Shown here: positions 7,812 to 16,003 of the stretch, one piece after another
How the letters are laid out: every line of letters starts with the position of its first letter
How positions within the stretch are numbered: position 1 is the stretch's first letter
Assembly: GCA_020846535.1 (NCBI GenBank)
Contig: JADLDR010000073.1
Location: forward strand, 1 to 39,763
Origin: Armatimonadota bacterium
GTDB lineage: Bacteria; Armatimonadota; JADLDR01
DNA length: 39,763 nucleotides
Reading direction: 5' to 3'
The notes under the pieces: generated by a model
Told to the model about the DNA's origin: nothing
The model's database searches: none
Seen by the model: only the letters and a program-made list of their open reading frames with translations
Program-made: the position numbers and the translations under genes

Positions 7812-8651
7812 CTATCTCAGCCCCAGTGATTTCAATCCATCCCTCTCGATAATCGCCTCGATGGACTCCTCGCGGATTCGCGGCAGGTTCGTTCCCTCCA
7901 CCATCCGGTTGATCGCCCGGATGCCCTGCGCGGATTCCGCCGGGGTGGAGAAGGGATAATCGGAGCCGAAGAGGATTTTGCCGGTGACGCCGTATTCCTG
8001 GGCCAGGATCATGCTATTGTAGAACTGCCAGGGGCGGTAGTAGATGGCCGCGATATCGGCCCACACATGGGGATGCTTGCGGATGACCACCAGGGTTTCG
8101 CCCTCCCAGGGATGCCCCAGGTGCGCGATCACGATTCTGAGTTCCGGGAACCGCCGGGCGACCTCATCGATCAGGAAGGGGCGCGAATACTTGAGGGGAG
8201 CCATCCGAACAAAGGTTGTGCCCATATGATAAAGGATGGGAACGCCCAGCTTCTGACAGCGGGCGTAAAGCGCATCCAGCCTCCGGTCGTTCGGGTCGAA
8301 ACCGGCGTACATCGGGGCCAGCTTCAGGCCGCGCAGATTCAGGTCGTGATAGGCATGGTCGAAATCGTCCAGAAAGTCGCCCTCGGTCGGGTCTACTGAC
8401 ATGAAAGGCACGATTTTTTCCGGCGCATAAGAGGCGAAAGCCGCGATATCCTCGTTGGGCGTATAAAACCCGGACAGGCAGGCCTTCATGCCGAAGACGA
8501 CGCACTTCTCCACCGGCTCCATGGCCTTCAGATAGTCCTCCGGCAGAATGTTCAAATCCACCGGCCTGCCCCGCGCGATGGAAGCCTCCTCCACGAACGC
8601 ATCGGTCACATGGCCCGGATACTTGATCCAGTGGGAATGGATATCGATCAT
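7812..8651 (-). CDS. Amidohydrolase family 2 (ACMSD/LigJ-like) metal-dependent hydrolase
   Basis: The 279-residue protein begins MIDIHSHW, the HxH metal motif of the amidohydrolase-2 family (decarboxylases and hydrolases with a TIM-barrel fold). Further motifs are GLKLAPMYAGFDPND, ILYHMGTTF, ELRIVIAHLGHPW with a candidate metal histidine, and KILFGSDYPFSTP with the C-terminal catalytic aspartate. ATG 8651 is chosen because AGGAGG lies 5 bases upstream, and the upstream extension of 29 residues is not family-like. The substrate cannot be told from sequence. It is transcribed divergently from the cyclase-family gene at 8750. Confidence 0.85.
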   Translation of the reverse strand: MIDIHSHWIKYPGHVTDAFVEEASIARGRPVDLNILPEDYLKAMEPVEKCVVFGMKACLSGFYTPNEDIAAFASYAPEKIVPFMSVDPTEGDFLDDFDHAYHDLNLRGLKLAPMYAGFDPNDRRLDALYARCQKLGVPILYHMGTTFVRMAPLKYSRPFLIDEVARRFPELRIVIAHLGHPWEGETLVVIRKHPHVWADIAAIYYRPWQFYNSMILAQEYGVTGKILFGSDYPFSTPAESAQGIRAINRMVEGTNLPRIREESIEAIIERDGLKSLGLR

Positions 8652-8749
8652 GTCTTCCTCCTGAGCGGTATGTCGTTTTGTTCCATTGGTAGCAGGACTT
8701 CTCCTGCCCTGTCTCGAAAAAGCTGTCAGCGACAGCACATGAGGACTTT

Positions 8750-9424
8750 ATGGAACGCATTCGCGATATCAGCGGGTGGATTTACAGCGGGATGTGGTCT
8801 TACTGCCCGGAATACCCGGGAGCCGACATCGGCGAACTCCCCCACCCGGCCTTCCTGCCGCCCGACTACCCTGTCTATCTCCAGAAATTCGTCATCGGGG
8901 GCCAGACCGGAACCTATATCGAGACGCGGGCGCACGTAGACCCGGCAGCGGAGCCGGTGACAGCCCTGCCCCTTTCGGAATTCCACCGCCCTGTCGTTGT
9001 CATCGATGTCGGCGGCAAAGGCCCGAACGAGCCGGTGACGCTGCCCGACCTAGTTCGCGCCTCCCCCTGTATCGAGCCGGGCGATGCCGTTCTCCTTTAC
9101 GCAGGATGGGACAGCCGCTGGGAGCAGCCCGGCTATATCGAACGCAGCCCCTATATCGAGCGGGAAGCCGCGCTCTGGCTGATCGGCCAAGATATCGGGC
9201 TTCTCGGGTCGGACTTTCCGCGCTTCGATCTGCCATCGGCCATGCAGTTCCCGTGGCCGGCTTTCTGGGAAAAGGTCAACCTTCTCCTGGCTCCTGTCAC
9301 GAATCTCCAGGGGCTTTCAGGCAGGTGCGGGCATCTAACCGCCTTTCCTCTCAAAATACGAGGAGCCTGCGCCACCCCTTGCCGGGCCGCCATTTTCCTG
9401 AACGATCCTCCTGAATCATCATAG
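8750..9424 (+). CDS. Cyclase-family (kynurenine formamidase-like) protein
   Basis: The 224-residue protein looks like the metal-dependent cyclase/kynurenine-formamidase family. It opens with RIRDISGWIYSGMW (the usual DISxxI...GMxxYP opening), has GGQTGTYIETRAHVDP in place of the typical HxGTHxDxPxH metal motif, then VVVIDVGGKG, DAVLLYAGWDSRW, and EAALWLIGQDIGLLGSDFPR. In the second motif Tyr and Glu replace the first two histidines (TYIETRAHV), so the metal site may be altered. Length is near normal. The next gene starts 36 bases downstream on the same strand. Confidence 0.7.
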   Translation: MERIRDISGWIYSGMWSYCPEYPGADIGELPHPAFLPPDYPVYLQKFVIGGQTGTYIETRAHVDPAAEPVTALPLSEFHRPVVVIDVGGKGPNEPVTLPDLVRASPCIEPGDAVLLYAGWDSRWEQPGYIERSPYIEREAALWLIGQDIGLLGSDFPRFDLPSAMQFPWPAFWEKVNLLLAPVTNLQGLSGRCGHLTAFPLKIRGACATPCRAAIFLNDPPESS

Positions 9425-9460
9425 ATAAGCCTGACCTTCCTCTCTCGAAGAAAGGATTAC

Positions 9461-10900
9461 ATGACATTCCTCACTCAATCGGATATCGTAGCCGGGCTAA
9501 AAACCCTGGGCGTTCAGCCGGGAGACCGCATTCTGGTTCATTCTTCCCTGGTCGCTCTGGGCCGGGTGGAAGGCGGGGCGGATGCGGTCATTGACGCTCT
9601 GCTGGAAGCGGTCGGCCCACAGGGAATGGTGGTGATGCCTACCTTCGCCTGCTCCGCCCCTTTCGACCGTCGGACATCCTCGACAGGCCTGGGCCTGCTC
9701 CCGGAACGCTTCTGGCGGCGGCCCGGGGCCGTCCGCAGCCTGCACCCCACCCATTCGGTCGCCGCGGTCGGTCGGGAAGCCGAAGAGATCATCCGTGACC
9801 ATGAAAAAGCGCCTACGGCCTATGCCGAAGGCACTCCCTATTACAACCTGGCAATGAACGGCGGCAAGGTGCTGCTCCTGGGCGTGGATCAGGACCGGAA
9901 CACCACGCTCCATACCGCCGAAGCCCTGGCCGGGTCTCCCTACCTGTCCGATATCGAAGCAACCTATATCGATGAAAGGGGCCAATCCGTCACCATTCCT
10001 GTAGCGGCGATGGCCGGGCCGCACCGGGATTTCATCGGCCTGGATCAGCTTTTCCGCAAGGCCGGGGTCATGATGACCGGGCGCATCGGCAAAGCGGTCT
10101 GTCGCCTGCTCGATGGGAAGGGGATGCTGGAAACAGCCCTGGAAGCCCTGCGCCTCGACCCGGCAGCCGTCCTCTGCGGCAATCCGGCCTGCGCCGACTG
10201 CGTTCTCCAGAGAGGCAAGATCAAAGCGGCCCGGCTTGCCGGGGAAACCTTCGTTTTAGCCGCCGCCGCGGGAGATATTTCCGACAACTGGGATGATATC
10301 GAATACGCCCTTCAGGGAGAAGGCGTCCGCCATGTGGAGCTGACCCGTAAGGAATACGACCAATATCGGGACGCTCTGAAGAAGAGCGACATCAAAGTAG
10401 CTGCCGTTCGCGCCCGAGTCGGCGACGAAGACGCTTTGATTCGGGCCGCCAGCCTGGAAGTTCCGCTCGTGCTTCCGGCTGCCTCTTTGGAGGAGATAGA
10501 AGCGGCCAGGGCCTGGAACGCCAGGAAACAAGCCGCCGTTTATATCGAAAACAGCGGCCCATCGTCAGCCTTTTATAGAGAGCTGTATGCGGCGGATCCC
10601 GGCACCCCGCTACTCGCCTTCAACCCGGCCCGCTTCGCCTCCGCCGGAGAAAAGCCCTTCCTGGGCATCTTCAACAACGGCCCTTTACGCAAGAAAACAG
10701 CCCATTTTTATCTGGATGACGCCACATTCGACGGAGATCCGGCCCTGCCCGGCTGCGGTAACGGGGAGGTCAAAGAGATCCTTTCCATGCTCCGTTGCCG
10801 TAGCTATGAAGGCGTGATCACCCTGCGCTCCCATGTTCCGGGGGTCGCAGGCTTCCGGCAAACGGCAGGCGCATTCTGGAGGCTACTGGAAATGATATAA
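9461..10900 (+). CDS. AAC(3)-type acetyltransferase domain fused to a degenerate TIM-barrel domain
   Basis: The 479-residue protein has two parts. Residues 1 to about 265 match the aminoglycoside 3-N-acetyltransferase (Antibiotic_NAT) fold: GDRILVHSSLVALGRVEGG, GMVVMPTFACSAPFD, SLHPTHSVAAVG, GGKVLLLGVDQDRNTTLHTAE, ending with cysteine-rich CGNPACADCVLQRGKI. Such proteins need not act on antibiotics. Residues about 270-479 look like a xylose-isomerase-type barrel (AVYIENSG, TAHFYLDDATFDG, GNGEVKEILSMLRCRSYEG), but several metal ligands of that family appear changed, including the final Glu (ITLRSHV). AAAGGA precedes the ATG. The acceptor substrate is unknown. Confidence 0.75.
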   Translation: MTFLTQSDIVAGLKTLGVQPGDRILVHSSLVALGRVEGGADAVIDALLEAVGPQGMVVMPTFACSAPFDRRTSSTGLGLLPERFWRRPGAVRSLHPTHSVAAVGREAEEIIRDHEKAPTAYAEGTPYYNLAMNGGKVLLLGVDQDRNTTLHTAEALAGSPYLSDIEATYIDERGQSVTIPVAAMAGPHRDFIGLDQLFRKAGVMMTGRIGKAVCRLLDGKGMLETALEALRLDPAAVLCGNPACADCVLQRGKIKAARLAGETFVLAAAAGDISDNWDDIEYALQGEGVRHVELTRKEYDQYRDALKKSDIKVAAVRARVGDEDALIRAASLEVPLVLPAASLEEIEAARAWNARKQAAVYIENSGPSSAFYRELYAADPGTPLLAFNPARFASAGEKPFLGIFNNGPLRKKTAHFYLDDATFDGDPALPGCGNGEVKEILSMLRCRSYEGVITLRSHVPGVAGFRQTAGAFWRLLEMI

Positions 10901-10995
10901 CGGGAAAGGATATTACAGAATTAAATGGGTCGGAGGTTCGGCCCAGCGGATGGAACGAAGACTACCGGCTGGCATTACAAAAGATGCCGCATCGA

Positions 10996-11183
10996 TGTCG
11001 TTGCGAGGAGCGCAATCGACGAAGCCATCTCCAGAGTAGCACCCACGAGCAGAGCCTTCGCGTGTATTTGTGAGGTCGGAGATTGCCATGTCGCTACGCT
11101 CGTCGCAGACTGCATCGATAAAGCTGCTGCTGGTTGGCGGGACGCTGGAGATTGCCCCCACGCTTTCGATCCTCGCAATGACA
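10996..11183. repeat. TGTCATTGCGAGG-type inverted-repeat element, copy 1
   Basis: The left end (TGTCGTTGCGAGGAGCG, from 10996) and the inverted right end (CCTCGCAATGACA, to 11183) form an imperfect terminal inverted repeat of about 38 bases. Internal GAGATTGCC words continue the pattern. A second copy of this family is at 27532-27638. The rest of 10901-11262 holds no convincing gene; reading frames there are translations of the repeat. Confidence 0.7.
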
Positions 11184-11262
11184 GGCAAGCGAAAGGCTGT
11201 TTCGAGGCAATGACGGATTTTTCACCGGCCATGGCCTTGCGCTTATGCCTGCCCTTCAACAG

Positions 11263-12075
11263 TCATTCCATCTCCGCCAGCGCGCTCTCCAGCGATGCTT
11301 TCGACTTTCGCGCAATCTCTTCCGCCGGAGCCTGCCAGTATGCCTGGCGGAATATTTCCACCGAGAGAGCGCCCTGATAGCCCATCGCCTGAAGAAGCCG
11401 GAGCGTCTCTTTGAGCGGCAGAATCCCCTCTCCCGGATATAGCCGGTGGCCGTCGTTCAATTGCTCCCGGGGCAGGTCCTCGCAGTCGTTGACATGGACT
11501 ATGCAGAGCCAGTCAACGGGGATGCGGGCCACATCCTCCAGAGAGACGCCGGACTTATAGTAATGGAATGTATCCATCATCAGCCCCAGGCTTGCGTGGC
11601 CGGCCTCCTGGAGGATACGGAGGGCCTCGTTAGAGCCGGACACGAAGGGATGCATCCCCAGCGGTTCGATAGCCAGCCTGACGCCCTGCTCGGCTACAAT
11701 GTCCCCGTATTGCCGGGCGATCCGGCCCGCTTCTTCGAAGGCCGCATCCCGGCTCATCCCTGCCGGAGGGCTGTCCGGGCAGACCAGCAGGGTATCGCAG
11801 CCGAGAGATCGGGAGAGCGCAGCCGCCTGGCGTATGGATTGCTTGGCTGATTCCACATCCCCAAAAAAGACGATCCCGTAGGGACAAATGCTGGCAACCG
11901 TCAGGCTGTACTCTGCCAAAAGGAGTTTGACGTCTTCCGGCGAATGTTCTTTCAGGTATGCATCCAGCTTGCCCGCCCATATCTCCACCTGCTCGAACCC
12001 GGCGGCCCCGGCAGCGGCAAGGTCAGCTTCCAGCGGATAAGGCATGGTCGTTGCCCCATTGATGCAGCTTTTCAT
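11263..12075 (-). CDS. Sugar phosphate isomerase/epimerase-like TIM-barrel protein
   Basis: The 270-residue protein belongs to the xylose-isomerase-like/AP-endonuclease-2 superfamily. Candidate metal ligands in the usual order are E137 (LAIEPLG), D168 and H171 (GLMMDTFH), H194 (IVHVND) and E240 (LSVEIF). DGHRLYPGEGILPLKETL is the expected loop before the last strand. The ATG at 12075 is preceded by AAAGGAG about 7 bases upstream. It is divergent from the inositol-monophosphatase-like gene. The substrate cannot be inferred; 3-keto-sugar, inosose and hydroxypyruvate isomerases all share this pattern. Confidence 0.85.
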   Translation of the reverse strand: MKSCINGATTMPYPLEADLAAAGAAGFEQVEIWAGKLDAYLKEHSPEDVKLLLAEYSLTVASICPYGIVFFGDVESAKQSIRQAAALSRSLGCDTLLVCPDSPPAGMSRDAAFEEAGRIARQYGDIVAEQGVRLAIEPLGMHPFVSGSNEALRILQEAGHASLGLMMDTFHYYKSGVSLEDVARIPVDWLCIVHVNDCEDLPREQLNDGHRLYPGEGILPLKETLRLLQAMGYQGALSVEIFRQAYWQAPAEEIARKSKASLESALAEME

Positions 12076-12239
12076 AACGGGCGCTCCTTTTATCGGATGA
12101 TTTCGCTTTTCTTTCGCCCGCGCTTGCTAAACTCCTGCCACAAGGAGAGAGGCGATTCATGGAGCTTCGGGTTGGCAAAACGCCTGCCCGCAGGCCGCAT
12201 ACCGTTCAGCACAATAAACAGCACAGAAAGGACACCTTC

Positions 12240-13112
12240 ATGCCTTCTTTCTCCTCCGATCTATGGGCGCTGCTGGCCGTCGAGATGGTATGGCAGGCCG
12301 CCCGCCGCATCGAACTCCTGAACCGGACGCCCTCGCGAGGGGCCGAGTTCGTCAACGAATACCAGGACGCCTCTATTTTGAGCGATATGGAAACCGAGCG
12401 GGCGATCCTGAAGACCCTGTACAAACGAAAGGTAGCGGCCACTTTTCTTTCGGAAGAATCCTTGAAAGAGGGAACGGCTCCGGTGCTGAAGCCGTCCGGC
12501 CCCCGGTATGCGAACGGGCAAAAGGTCTATGTGGTGGTCGATCCCCTGGACGGCTCGGCCCTTTTCCGCCACAATATCCGCGCCTGGTGGTATTCCTGCG
12601 TCGGCATCTACAGCGAGGAGGGAGAGCCTCTCGCCGGAGCCATCTTCGAGATGAATGTGCGCGACCTTTTCTGGTGCGATAGGGCCGGAGCCTATCAGGG
12701 AATCCTTTTGAAAAACGGATCCGTTCAGGCCGCCCGGCCCCTGAAGCCCTCCGCTATCACCGAACTGGGCCGCGCCTGCCTGGAAACCTATACCATGAAG
12801 CCGGCCTGCTTCGATGAGGCCGCCCGGCTTCTCTGGCCTCTCATGAAGGAATGTGAATGTTATGTCCCCAACGGCGGACCCGGCGGCTTCTGCGACTGCG
12901 CGGCAGCGGTGGCCGATCTCTATGTGCAGCTCGATCTGCCCCTGACCGAATCGTTCTCCGGCGGGCAGGCCATCGCGGAAAAAGCGGGCTGCCGGGTCAG
13001 CGACTTCAAGGGCCGCTCTATCCCCTTCGATCCCGATCCCGGCAAGCGGTATACGGTCATCTGCTCCGCCAACGAGCGGCTTCACGAGCTGGCCCTGCCG
13101 CTGCTGGGTTAG
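12240..13112 (+). CDS. Inositol monophosphatase-family phosphatase
   Basis: The 290-residue protein resembles the Mg-dependent IMPase/FBPase superfamily. ATFLSEES (near 67-74) supplies the acidic pair and VVDPLDGSALFR (from residue 99) is the DPxDGS/T metal motif. GFCDCAAAVADLYVQ stands where the C-terminal WDxAAG motif usually is, so that motif is divergent. The substrate is unknown; sugar or nucleotide phosphates are equally possible. ATG 12240 has AAAGGA upstream. An in-frame ATG at 12159 with AAGGAG would add 27 unconserved residues and cannot be excluded. The beta-helix gene follows 10 bases later, so the two may be co-transcribed. Confidence 0.78.
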   Translation: MPSFSSDLWALLAVEMVWQAARRIELLNRTPSRGAEFVNEYQDASILSDMETERAILKTLYKRKVAATFLSEESLKEGTAPVLKPSGPRYANGQKVYVVVDPLDGSALFRHNIRAWWYSCVGIYSEEGEPLAGAIFEMNVRDLFWCDRAGAYQGILLKNGSVQAARPLKPSAITELGRACLETYTMKPACFDEAARLLWPLMKECECYVPNGGPGGFCDCAAAVADLYVQLDLPLTESFSGGQAIAEKAGCRVSDFKGRSIPFDPDPGKRYTVICSANERLHELALPLLG

Positions 13113-13122
13113 AGGGAGAGGG

Positions 13123-14406
13123 ATGCTTCGCATTCTGCTGTTATGGGGGTGGCTATGGATCGGGGCCGGGTCTGCCTGGCCCGCCACTTATTACATATCC
13201 GCCCGATCCGGCAGCGACGCCAACCCCGGCACCCGGGCGAAACCCTGGAGAACCATTCGGCAGGCGGCTGAAAACCTTCGACCGGGGGATGCGGCGGTTC
13301 TGCGGGGCGGCGTCTACCGGGAGAAGCGATTTCTTCTGGGCCCCGCAGGGAAAAGCGCAAAGGCCAGAACAGTCTTCCGGGCGGAGCGTGGAGAGCGCGT
13401 CCTGCTGACAGGGCCGGACGGCACGCCCGCCCAGTTCGGCTTTCAGGATTACATGCGGATAGAGGGCCTCTGGATCGGGGGGCAAAGGGTCAAAAAGGAC
13501 AAGCCCCCGATCTTCGGGGTGGGAGGCTCCCCTATCGGGCGGGGCCGTGAGGTTATCGGCTGCACGATTTTCGGGTATATCGGGGGGATTCTGGTCGGCT
13601 CTTCGGAGCGTTTGCTGATCCAGGACTGCCGGATCGTCCGCTGCGGGGAGGGGCAGTTCAGCCATGGCTGCTATCTTTCGGGCAGCCCCTATTCGGGAAC
13701 CCGCACCCAGCATGTCATTCTGGATCACAATATCTTTATCTCCGGGGAGGGTTATGCCATCCACGGCTGGCACGGGCCGCGCTCCTGCATCATAACCCGC
13801 AATTTCACCGCCGGCTTTTTCTGGGATGTGGCGATGGACGGCCGGGACCACCTGATCGCCCACAACACCTTCTGGCGAAACAAGGGAATGCCCGGCAAGC
13901 GCCCGGGATGGCTGGCCTATCTCCCCGGCGAGCGTATCGTCTTTGTCAACAATATTCTGATGGGGCATACTCCCTTTCGCCGGAGGCTGGCCGCCCGGCC
14001 TCTCGGAAGAGGGGGGATGCTCAGCCACAACGCTTACCTCGCCTCCGCGCCCGACCTGGATGATATCCACCCCTTCGCTCTCCAGCGTCAGGCTCCGGAA
14101 ACGGTCGCCTGGATCGAAAAGAACGACGAGACCATCGCCCGGATCGACAGGGCTTTCGGGCAGCCGGTCGAATCGCTCTATGCCGACAAAGGGATCGAGA
14201 GCCTGTTCGCCGTTTTCCGCATCCCACCCCCAGCTGAAAGCGGCCTGGCGGGAACCGGAAAAGACATCGGGCTGTTTCGGGCCGGATACCGCCCCTATAT
14301 CGGCTGCGCCGTGCCGCTGCCCGAGGATTTCTGGAGAGCTTTCGACCGCTTCCGGCTGAGCCATTACGACAACATGGGGTTTGAGGCCCCCTCACCCCGC
14401 CCATAA
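13123..14406 (+). CDS. Secreted right-handed beta-helix (DUF1565/pectate-lyase-like) protein
   Basis: The 427-residue protein begins with a signal peptide (LRILLLWGWLWIGAGSAWPA) and continues with YYISARSGSDANPGTRAKPW, the hallmark opening of DUF1565-type parallel beta-helix proteins. Turn-like repeats such as CTIFGYIGGILVGSSERLLIQ, NIFISGEGYAIH and NTFWRNKG support the beta-helix fold. Such proteins commonly bind or cleave polysaccharide outside the cell; catalytic residues cannot be assigned. GAGGGAGAGGG precedes the ATG. The 3' end overlaps the convergent deacetylase gene by 15 bases. Confidence 0.8.
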   Translation: MLRILLLWGWLWIGAGSAWPATYYISARSGSDANPGTRAKPWRTIRQAAENLRPGDAAVLRGGVYREKRFLLGPAGKSAKARTVFRAERGERVLLTGPDGTPAQFGFQDYMRIEGLWIGGQRVKKDKPPIFGVGGSPIGRGREVIGCTIFGYIGGILVGSSERLLIQDCRIVRCGEGQFSHGCYLSGSPYSGTRTQHVILDHNIFISGEGYAIHGWHGPRSCIITRNFTAGFFWDVAMDGRDHLIAHNTFWRNKGMPGKRPGWLAYLPGERIVFVNNILMGHTPFRRRLAARPLGRGGMLSHNAYLASAPDLDDIHPFALQRQAPETVAWIEKNDETIARIDRAFGQPVESLYADKGIESLFAVFRIPPPAESGLAGTGKDIGLFRAGYRPYIGCAVPLPEDFWRAFDRFRLSHYDNMGFEAPSPRP

Positions 14407-15270
14407 CTGCCGGAATCCGATCAGTTCGATATCTTCCTCCTGGAGCGCCGACCGGACCCTCGGGCTGAGCAGGGCTTCCATCTCCTGCTGCCAGCGATAG
14501 CCCCAGGGGAAACGCTCCCCCAATCCCGGATCGTTTTCGCCCGGGTGGCAGATAATCTCGCTGACCCCTTCGGGCAGGAAGCGCAGGATGGCGATCAGAA
14601 GCGTTTCGTTGAGGCTTCCCGAAGCGAACATGCCGAAGCAATGGCGGGGAAACGGAATCTGGAGATTGCGGTATCGCGGGCGGGCGAGGCGGGCGGCCCA
14701 GGAGAGCGTTTTCCACTGCGGCCAGCGCCTGATGCCTCCGGCAGCCCGGATAGTTCCCGGGGGAAGCCGTGTTTCCAGAGGGAGGCGGACGGCAAGGCCG
14801 CCGTATCGACGGGCGAGATTCAACACGATCTTCAGGAGCGGCGGCAGCACGTGAAGGTGCTGGTGGCTGTCCAGGTGCGTTACCGGCAGCCCGGCTCGCA
14901 CCACCTTTTCGATCTGGCCTTCAAGCTCCAGCGCGGTTTCGCTCCAGTTGATCCGGCCCGACAAGAGCCGTCTCAGGAAAGCGCTGTGATGCTCCGGGAA
15001 AGAACCGCCCGGTTCCAGCAGGGAGGGGATAAGATCGGGCGGGCTGACCGGCTTTGCGCCCACGAGGGTCAGATGCGCTCCGATATCCAGGCCGGGATTC
15101 TGCCGGGCCAGGCAGATCGCTTCCTCGAAAGCGTTCCCGGAAGCCATGACGGAAGCGGAAGAGAGAACGCCTTCCCTGTGGGCGCGGATAATGCCGCGGT
15201 TGACCGCCGGATGCAGGCCGAAATCGTCGGCATTAACGAGAAGCCTTTTCCTCCTGGACTCGTCGGGCAC
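14392..15270 (-). CDS. ChbG/YdjC (HpnK/NaxD-like) carbohydrate deacetylase
   Basis: The 292-residue protein is a YdjC/ChbG superfamily deacetylase, which removes N-acetyl groups from amino sugars using a metal. Motifs are LLVNADDFGLH (D15/D16), DIGAHLTL (H66) and THLDSHQHLH (131-140, metal histidines), then IICHPGE near the C terminus. A GTG at 15270 is chosen: it directly precedes the conserved block, GGAGGGAG lies upstream, and it overlaps the upstream glycosyltransferase end by 38 bases, implying coupling. A longer frame to 15432 encodes an unconserved arginine-rich leader. In context with a GT2 and an ArnT-like enzyme, it probably deacetylates a polyprenyl-phosphate-linked amino sugar, as NaxD does. 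Confidence 0.85.
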   Translation of the reverse strand: MPDESRRKRLLVNADDFGLHPAVNRGIIRAHREGVLSSASVMASGNAFEEAICLARQNPGLDIGAHLTLVGAKPVSPPDLIPSLLEPGGSFPEHHSAFLRRLLSGRINWSETALELEGQIEKVVRAGLPVTHLDSHQHLHVLPPLLKIVLNLARRYGGLAVRLPLETRLPPGTIRAAGGIRRWPQWKTLSWAARLARPRYRNLQIPFPRHCFGMFASGSLNETLLIAILRFLPEGVSEIICHPGENDPGLGERFPWGYRWQQEMEALLSPRVRSALQEEDIELIGFRQLWAG

Positions 15271-15961
15271 GGGCGACAGCCTCCCTCCGGTACGCCTGCA
15301 TCTCCTGAAGCATTTTCCAGACGACTGCCGGGCTGGCCAGGGTCGAAACTCCGGCCGCTCGCGGATAATATTCGAAGCCGACTTCCCGGATACGGCATCC
15401 GCTGCGGGCGGCCTCGATAAGAAGCTCCGCATCGATAAACGAGCCTTCCGATTGGAGAACGACCTTTTCCATGATAGATCGCTTGAAGAGCTTGAACGAG
15501 AAATTTACGTCCCGGACTGCCAGCCCGAAAGCAGCCCGGATGAGCCAGTTGTACACCTTCGACATGACTTCTCGCTTGTAGGACTCCGCCCGAGAGAGGC
15601 GGAAGCCGATCACCATATCGGCTTCCTCGGTGAGGGGCAGGGCCTGGCGAATATCGTCCATGTGAATCGGCAGGTCGGAATCGATATACAAAATCCAGTC
15701 CATCGCAGCCACGGCGAATCCCGTTCTGAGCGCCCCGCCCAGCTTTCGGTTGACCGGATGATGGACCACGACCAGTTCCGGATAGGCGTCCTTGAGCGAT
15801 TCCGCCCGGCCTCCGCTGCCATCGGTGCTGGCGTCATCCACCACGATGATTTCCAGCCTGTCCGTCAGGGAGCGCCCGACCCTGGTCGCCTCGCGCACGG
15901 TTTCCTCGATATTATCGATTTCGTTATACATCGGAAAGACGAAAGATAAGCTGTTGATCAA
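15233..15961 (-). CDS. GT2 polyprenyl-phosphate glycosyltransferase (DPM1/FlmF2-like)
   Basis: The 242-residue protein is a family 2 glycosyltransferase: SLSFVFPMYNEIDNIEETV at the start, IIVVDDASTDGSG (from 39), GGALRTGFAVA, and YIDSDLPIH with the DXD-like metal site at 94-96. SFKLFKRSIMEKV is typical of dolichyl/undecaprenyl-phosphate sugar transferases. There are no C-terminal membrane helices, unlike ArnC, so it resembles soluble DPM1-type enzymes. The start is TTG with AAAGGA about 8 bases upstream. The gene lies between an ArnT-like transferase (42 bases upstream) and the deacetylase, which it overlaps. The likely product is undecaprenyl-phosphate-linked sugar. Confidence 0.85.
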   Translation of the reverse strand: MINSLSFVFPMYNEIDNIEETVREATRVGRSLTDRLEIIVVDDASTDGSGGRAESLKDAYPELVVVHHPVNRKLGGALRTGFAVAAMDWILYIDSDLPIHMDDIRQALPLTEEADMVIGFRLSRAESYKREVMSKVYNWLIRAAFGLAVRDVNFSFKLFKRSIMEKVVLQSEGSFIDAELLIEAARSGCRIREVGFEYYPRAAGVSTLASPAVVWKMLQEMQAYRREAVARARRVQEEKASR

Positions 15962-16003
15962 GATGAAGTCCTTTATGCCGGAGGGACGAAGCCGCCTTCC
16001 TGA

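Noticed and set aside
10925..11377. Plus-strand frame across the repeat element
   Set aside because: Most of it is translation of the inverted-repeat element and of the antisense of the isomerase gene.
12261..13187. Long minus-strand frame opposite the IMPase-like gene
   Set aside because: It is antisense to a recognisable enzyme, with no plausible start signals and an unlikely composition.
13153..14364. Long minus-strand frame opposite the beta-helix gene
   Set aside because: The plus-strand protein has a signal peptide and family motifs; the minus frame has none.
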